From an uncultured bacterium (GTDB lineage: Bacteria; Verrucomicrobiota; Lentisphaeria; Victivallales; UBA1829): a DNA stretch of 8,121 nucleotides. Below are positions 6,506 to 8,121 of the stretch, piece after piece; positions within the stretch are counted from its first letter, which is position 1; the number at the start of each line of letters is the position of its first letter. The DNA lies in contig URNE01000085.1 of NCBI GenBank assembly GCA_900549045.1, positions 1-8,121 of the forward strand, written 5' to 3'. The position numbers and the translations under genes are program-made. The notes under the pieces are model-generated. The model worked only from the letters and a program-made list of their open reading frames with translations, made no database searches and was not told the origin of the DNA.

Positions 6506-7107
6506 TCTTCCATAAACTCCTTTGCAAAACGGTAAAGCTCTTCCGGTGAAAGCTCCGGACGGTAGATTCCGATTCCGGCGCCGACGCCGTCCGCTGTTTT
6601 CAGAAACGCCCGTTTGTTGGCGCGGATGATTCCGCCGACTGCGAACACGGGGAGCGGAAGCACCGATTTCAGAACCGCAATATTTTCGGGCGTTCCGCAT
6701 GGAAACGCTTTCAGAATGTCCGCTCCGGCGTCGATCGCGTCAAACGCTTCCGTCGGTGTGGCGAATCCGGGCATGGAGAGCATTCCGAGCTCCTTTGTCC
6801 GGCGGATTACCGCGGGGCGCATGTTTGGCGAGATGATGAATTCCCCGCCCGCTTCCTTCACCCGTTCCGCCTGTTCCGGCGTGAGGACGGTTCCCGCGCC
6901 GACGACGATTCCGTTTCCCGCGAAATGTTCCGCGAGCAGACGGATGCTTTCGAGCGCGCCCGGACGGTTCAGCGGAACCTCCATGAGACGGACTCCGGCG
7001 CGGACCAGCGCATCACCGCACGCCACGGCGTTTCCGGGAGAGAGCCCACGCAGAATGGCAACGATCTTTTCCCGCATGAAAATGTCGAACAATGGATGTT
7101 TTTCCAT
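6502..7107 (-). CDS. dgoA: KDPG/KDPGal aldolase family protein (DgoA-like)
   Basis: Class I (Schiff-base) aldolase splitting a 2-keto-3-deoxy sugar acid, phosphorylated in known family members, into pyruvate plus an aldehyde. The 201-residue TIM barrel has IVAILRG (15-21), catalytic Glu43 in MEVPLN, GAGTVL (70-75), SPN (93-95), MPGFATPTE (112-120) and the Schiff-base Lys133 in ILKAFP. FAVGG (155-159) matches E. coli DgoA rather than Eda, which has a Thr-Gly-Gly there; this favours galacto-configured substrates. Two loops that bind phosphate in relatives look altered: after Lys133 the loop is short (PCGTPEN), and the last one reads GAGIGIYRP, where DgoA has GAGLGSDLYR, so the serine is missing. 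First gene of the minus-strand operon; AAAGGA (minus 7120-7115) lies 7 nt before the ATG, and its stop overlaps the dehydratase start by 4 nt. Eda is the alternative name. Confidence 0.88.
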   Translation of the reverse strand: MEKHPLFDIFMREKIVAILRGLSPGNAVACGDALVRAGVRLMEVPLNRPGALESIRLLAEHFAGNGIVVGAGTVLTPEQAERVKEAGGEFIISPNMRPAVIRRTKELGMLSMPGFATPTEAFDAIDAGADILKAFPCGTPENIAVLKSVLPLPVFAVGGIIRANKRAFLKTADGVGAGIGIYRPELSPEELYRFAKEFMEE

Positions 7108-7134
7108 AGGAATATCCTTTCTTCGTTTTTTTTC

Positions 7135-7163
7135 ATTATAGCATGGAAATTCATTTGAAACTA
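7135..7163 (-). promoter_or_regulatory. Promoter of the aldolase-dehydratase-SDR operon
   Basis: The minus strand carries a perfect -10 TATAAT (7140-7135). At 17-bp spacing the -35 position reads TAGTTT (7163-7158), a poor match. The expected start near 7128 leaves a leader of about 20 nt containing the Shine-Dalgarno. Good -10 with poor -35 is typical of an activator-dependent promoter, which fits the divergent AraC-family gene. Confidence 0.6.
7150..7162. promoter_or_regulatory. Candidate operator in the divergent promoter
   Basis: The plus strand has the dyad TTCATTTGAA (7150-7159, arms TTCA/TGAA). On the minus strand this is AGTTTCAAATGAA (7162-7150), next to the aldolase -35 and over the regulator's -35. 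A close relative, AGTTTCAAGTGAC, occurs at 8051-8063 (11 of 13 bases equal). Position and recurrence suggest a site for the AraC-family protein. This is inference. Confidence 0.4.
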
Positions 7164-7183
7164 TGCGGATGCGGCTGTATTTT
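7155..7183 (+). promoter_or_regulatory. Promoter of the AraC-family regulator gene
   Basis: TTGAAA (7155-7160, 5 of 6 to consensus), a 17-bp spacer and TATTTT (7178-7183, 4 of 6) form a reasonable sigma70-like promoter. Transcription would begin near 7190, leaving only about 10 nt before the ATG at 7200. The absence of a clear Shine-Dalgarno there fits such a very short leader. Confidence 0.5.
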
Positions 7184-7199
7184 ATGAAAAACGGGCTGA

Positions 7200-8051
7200 A
7201 TGATGGAAAATATTGGCAAGTATCAACAATTCATTGAAGGGCTTGAAGCGCTTTCGCGCTTCAGCGGCTGCCATTTTGTCATCAAAACCGGAGAGCGTGC
7301 GTGGCTGGCTCCGCTTCCGCGGGAACTGCGCTACCATTGCTGTCCGTTCTGCCGTGCGGTCAAGGGACGGAGCGGACGCATGAATCTTCTCTGCAACCGT
7401 CATCACGCCGAGACGGCGCTCCGTGAGGCGGTGCATCGGCGCGAACCGTTCGAAACCACCTGCCACGCCGGAGTGACGGAGCTTGTGATTCCGATTCTTG
7501 CCGGAGGCTGCCGCGGCGCGGTGTTTGCCGGACCGTTCATATCGACGGGCCCCGCGGATATGCCGGAAAATCTTCGCCGGATTTATGAAGAGCTTCCGAA
7601 ACTTCCGCGTTTGCAGATGGCGCCGCTGCGCGCGCTGGTGTGCGCTCTGCTGACGGCGTGTGAACCGGAGACCTGGACCAAGTCCCCGCTCGCGCTTCTT
7701 CCCGCTGCGGACTATGCGCGAATTGACGAGCGGATGCAGAAAACACTTCAGTATCTTCACCGGAATTTCCGGAAACCTTTGAGCGTAAACGAGGTGAGCC
7801 GCGCGGTCGGTCTGAGCCGTTCGCGTTTTATCCATTGTTTCACGCGCGCGTTCGGAATATCGTTCTGCGAGTATCTTCAGCGTCTGCGTCTCTCGGAAGC
7901 TCTGCCGTGGGTGGAGCTGACGGATCTTCCGTTCAGTGCGGTCGCGGAGGAATGCGGCATTGCGGATCAGAGCCGTTTTTCCGCGCTGTTCAAGCGATAT
8001 TGTCATGTCTCTCCCCGCTCGTTCCGGAAACACCGGACCCTTTTTCCCTAA
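7200..8051 (+). CDS. AraC-family transcriptional regulator with PocR-like sensor domain
   Basis: Likely ligand-responsive activator of the divergent sugar-acid operon. The N-terminal half (about residues 5-115) resembles the PocR sensory domain: HCCPFCRAVKG (46-56), further Cys65 and His68/His69, then TTCHAGVTELVIPIL (86-100) and a Gly-rich strand ending AGPF. The cysteines (47, 48, 51, 65, 88) could bind a metal or sense redox state. The C-terminal half (about 173-283) is a complete AraC DNA-binding domain, with a first helix-turn-helix at LSVNEVSRAVGLSRSRF (194-210) and a second at FSAVAEECGIADQSRFSALF (245-264), followed by SPRSFRK (271-277). Length 283 is normal. Start could be ATG at 7200 or 7203; neither has a strong Shine-Dalgarno (only ACGGG upstream). 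It is transcribed away from the aldolase gene, with 92 bp between start codons. The effector is unknown; a sugar acid or its breakdown product is a guess from context. Confidence 0.9.
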   Translation: MMENIGKYQQFIEGLEALSRFSGCHFVIKTGERAWLAPLPRELRYHCCPFCRAVKGRSGRMNLLCNRHHAETALREAVHRREPFETTCHAGVTELVIPILAGGCRGAVFAGPFISTGPADMPENLRRIYEELPKLPRLQMAPLRALVCALLTACEPETWTKSPLALLPAADYARIDERMQKTLQYLHRNFRKPLSVNEVSRAVGLSRSRFIHCFTRAFGISFCEYLQRLRLSEALPWVELTDLPFSAVAEECGIADQSRFSALFKRYCHVSPRSFRKHRTLFP

Positions 8052-8121
8052 GTTTCAAGTGACTTTTTTTCACAGAGCTCTTGATTTTCGTGAAACATGA
8101 GGTACATTAATTTTCAAGCTT
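8052..8121. promoter_or_regulatory. AT-rich region after the regulator: repeated GTTTCA motifs and possible promoter
   Basis: No gene is seen here. Elements present are GTTTCAAGTGAC (8052-8063), TGAAAC (8091-8096, the same core inverted), TTTCAC (8068-8073) facing GTGAAA (8090-8095) across 16 nt, the palindrome GAGCTC (8075-8080), and TTTCAAG again at 8112-8118. TTGATT (8081-8086) and TACATT (8103-8108), 16 bp apart, could be a weak plus-strand promoter for a gene beyond the window. The seven-T run (8064-8070) follows only a short AT-rich stem (AAGT/ACTT), so a terminator is doubtful. Confidence 0.35.

Noticed and set aside
5240..6535. Long open frame of 431 codons on the plus strand, opposite the dehydratase and part of the SDR.
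   Set aside because: It lies antisense to two genes with full catalytic motifs. Its product is Arg- and Phe-rich with no recognisable domain. GC-rich codon bias keeps this antisense frame free of stops.
6506..6700. Upstream extension of the dehydratase frame.
   Set aside because: It overlaps the well-supported aldolase gene, and the natural N-terminus MKITKIEP begins at 6505 with a Shine-Dalgarno.
8050..8070. Rho-independent terminator after the regulator gene.
   Set aside because: There is a seven-T run, but the only stem is 4-5 AT-rich pairs, too weak to be convincing.

Overview
The window reads as a stretch of a GC-rich Gram-negative-type chromosome: a TonB-type energy-transducing complex implies an outer membrane. 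The style of the genes suggests a sugar-degrading member of the Planctomycetota-Verrucomicrobiota-Lentisphaerota group, perhaps close to Victivallis: an AraC regulator with a PocR-like sensor domain beside a mandelate-racemase-type dehydratase, an aldolase and an SDR. That placement is an impression from gene content, not a measured result. The window is almost fully coding. The only non-coding stretches are 1-55, about 90 bp between two divergent genes (7108-7199), and the last 70 bp.

Left half (56-4612, + strand): a tight four-gene operon with 2-7 nt between genes and a good Shine-Dalgarno before each internal start. It encodes an ExbB/TolQ proton channel with a very long proline-rich tail built on a 39-bp tandem repeat, an ExbD/TolR partner, a TonB/TolA-type periplasm-spanning transducer, and a family 5 (peptide/nickel-type) solute-binding protein. 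The binding protein appears to be held in the inner membrane by an uncleaved N-terminal helix and a short coiled coil. No ABC permease or ATPase gene follows. A binding protein co-transcribed with the motor, rather than with a permease, is the most unusual feature of the window.

Right half (4616-7107, - strand): a sugar-acid catabolic operon transcribed toward the first one, with stop codons only 3 nt apart. In transcription order it encodes a KDPG/KDPGal aldolase (DgoA-like), a galactonate-dehydratase-type enolase-superfamily enzyme (DgoD-like, all catalytic residues present, start overlapping the aldolase stop as ATGA), and an SDR oxidoreductase. Together they could oxidise a sugar, dehydrate the aldonate and cleave the 2-keto-3-deoxy product. 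No kinase or lactonase gene is present, and the aldolase lacks the usual phosphate-site serine, so the phosphorylation state of its substrate is open.

Divergent regulator (7200-8051, + strand): an AraC-family protein with an N-terminal cysteine-rich PocR-like sensor domain. It shares a compact divergent promoter with the sugar-acid operon: a perfect TATAAT with a poor -35 on the minus strand, and TTGAAA-17-TATTTT on the plus strand. A TTCATTTGAA dyad lies where the two -35 regions overlap. A related GTTTCAA motif reappears just after the regulator gene, near a possible promoter for a gene beyond the window, so the regulator may serve both flanks.
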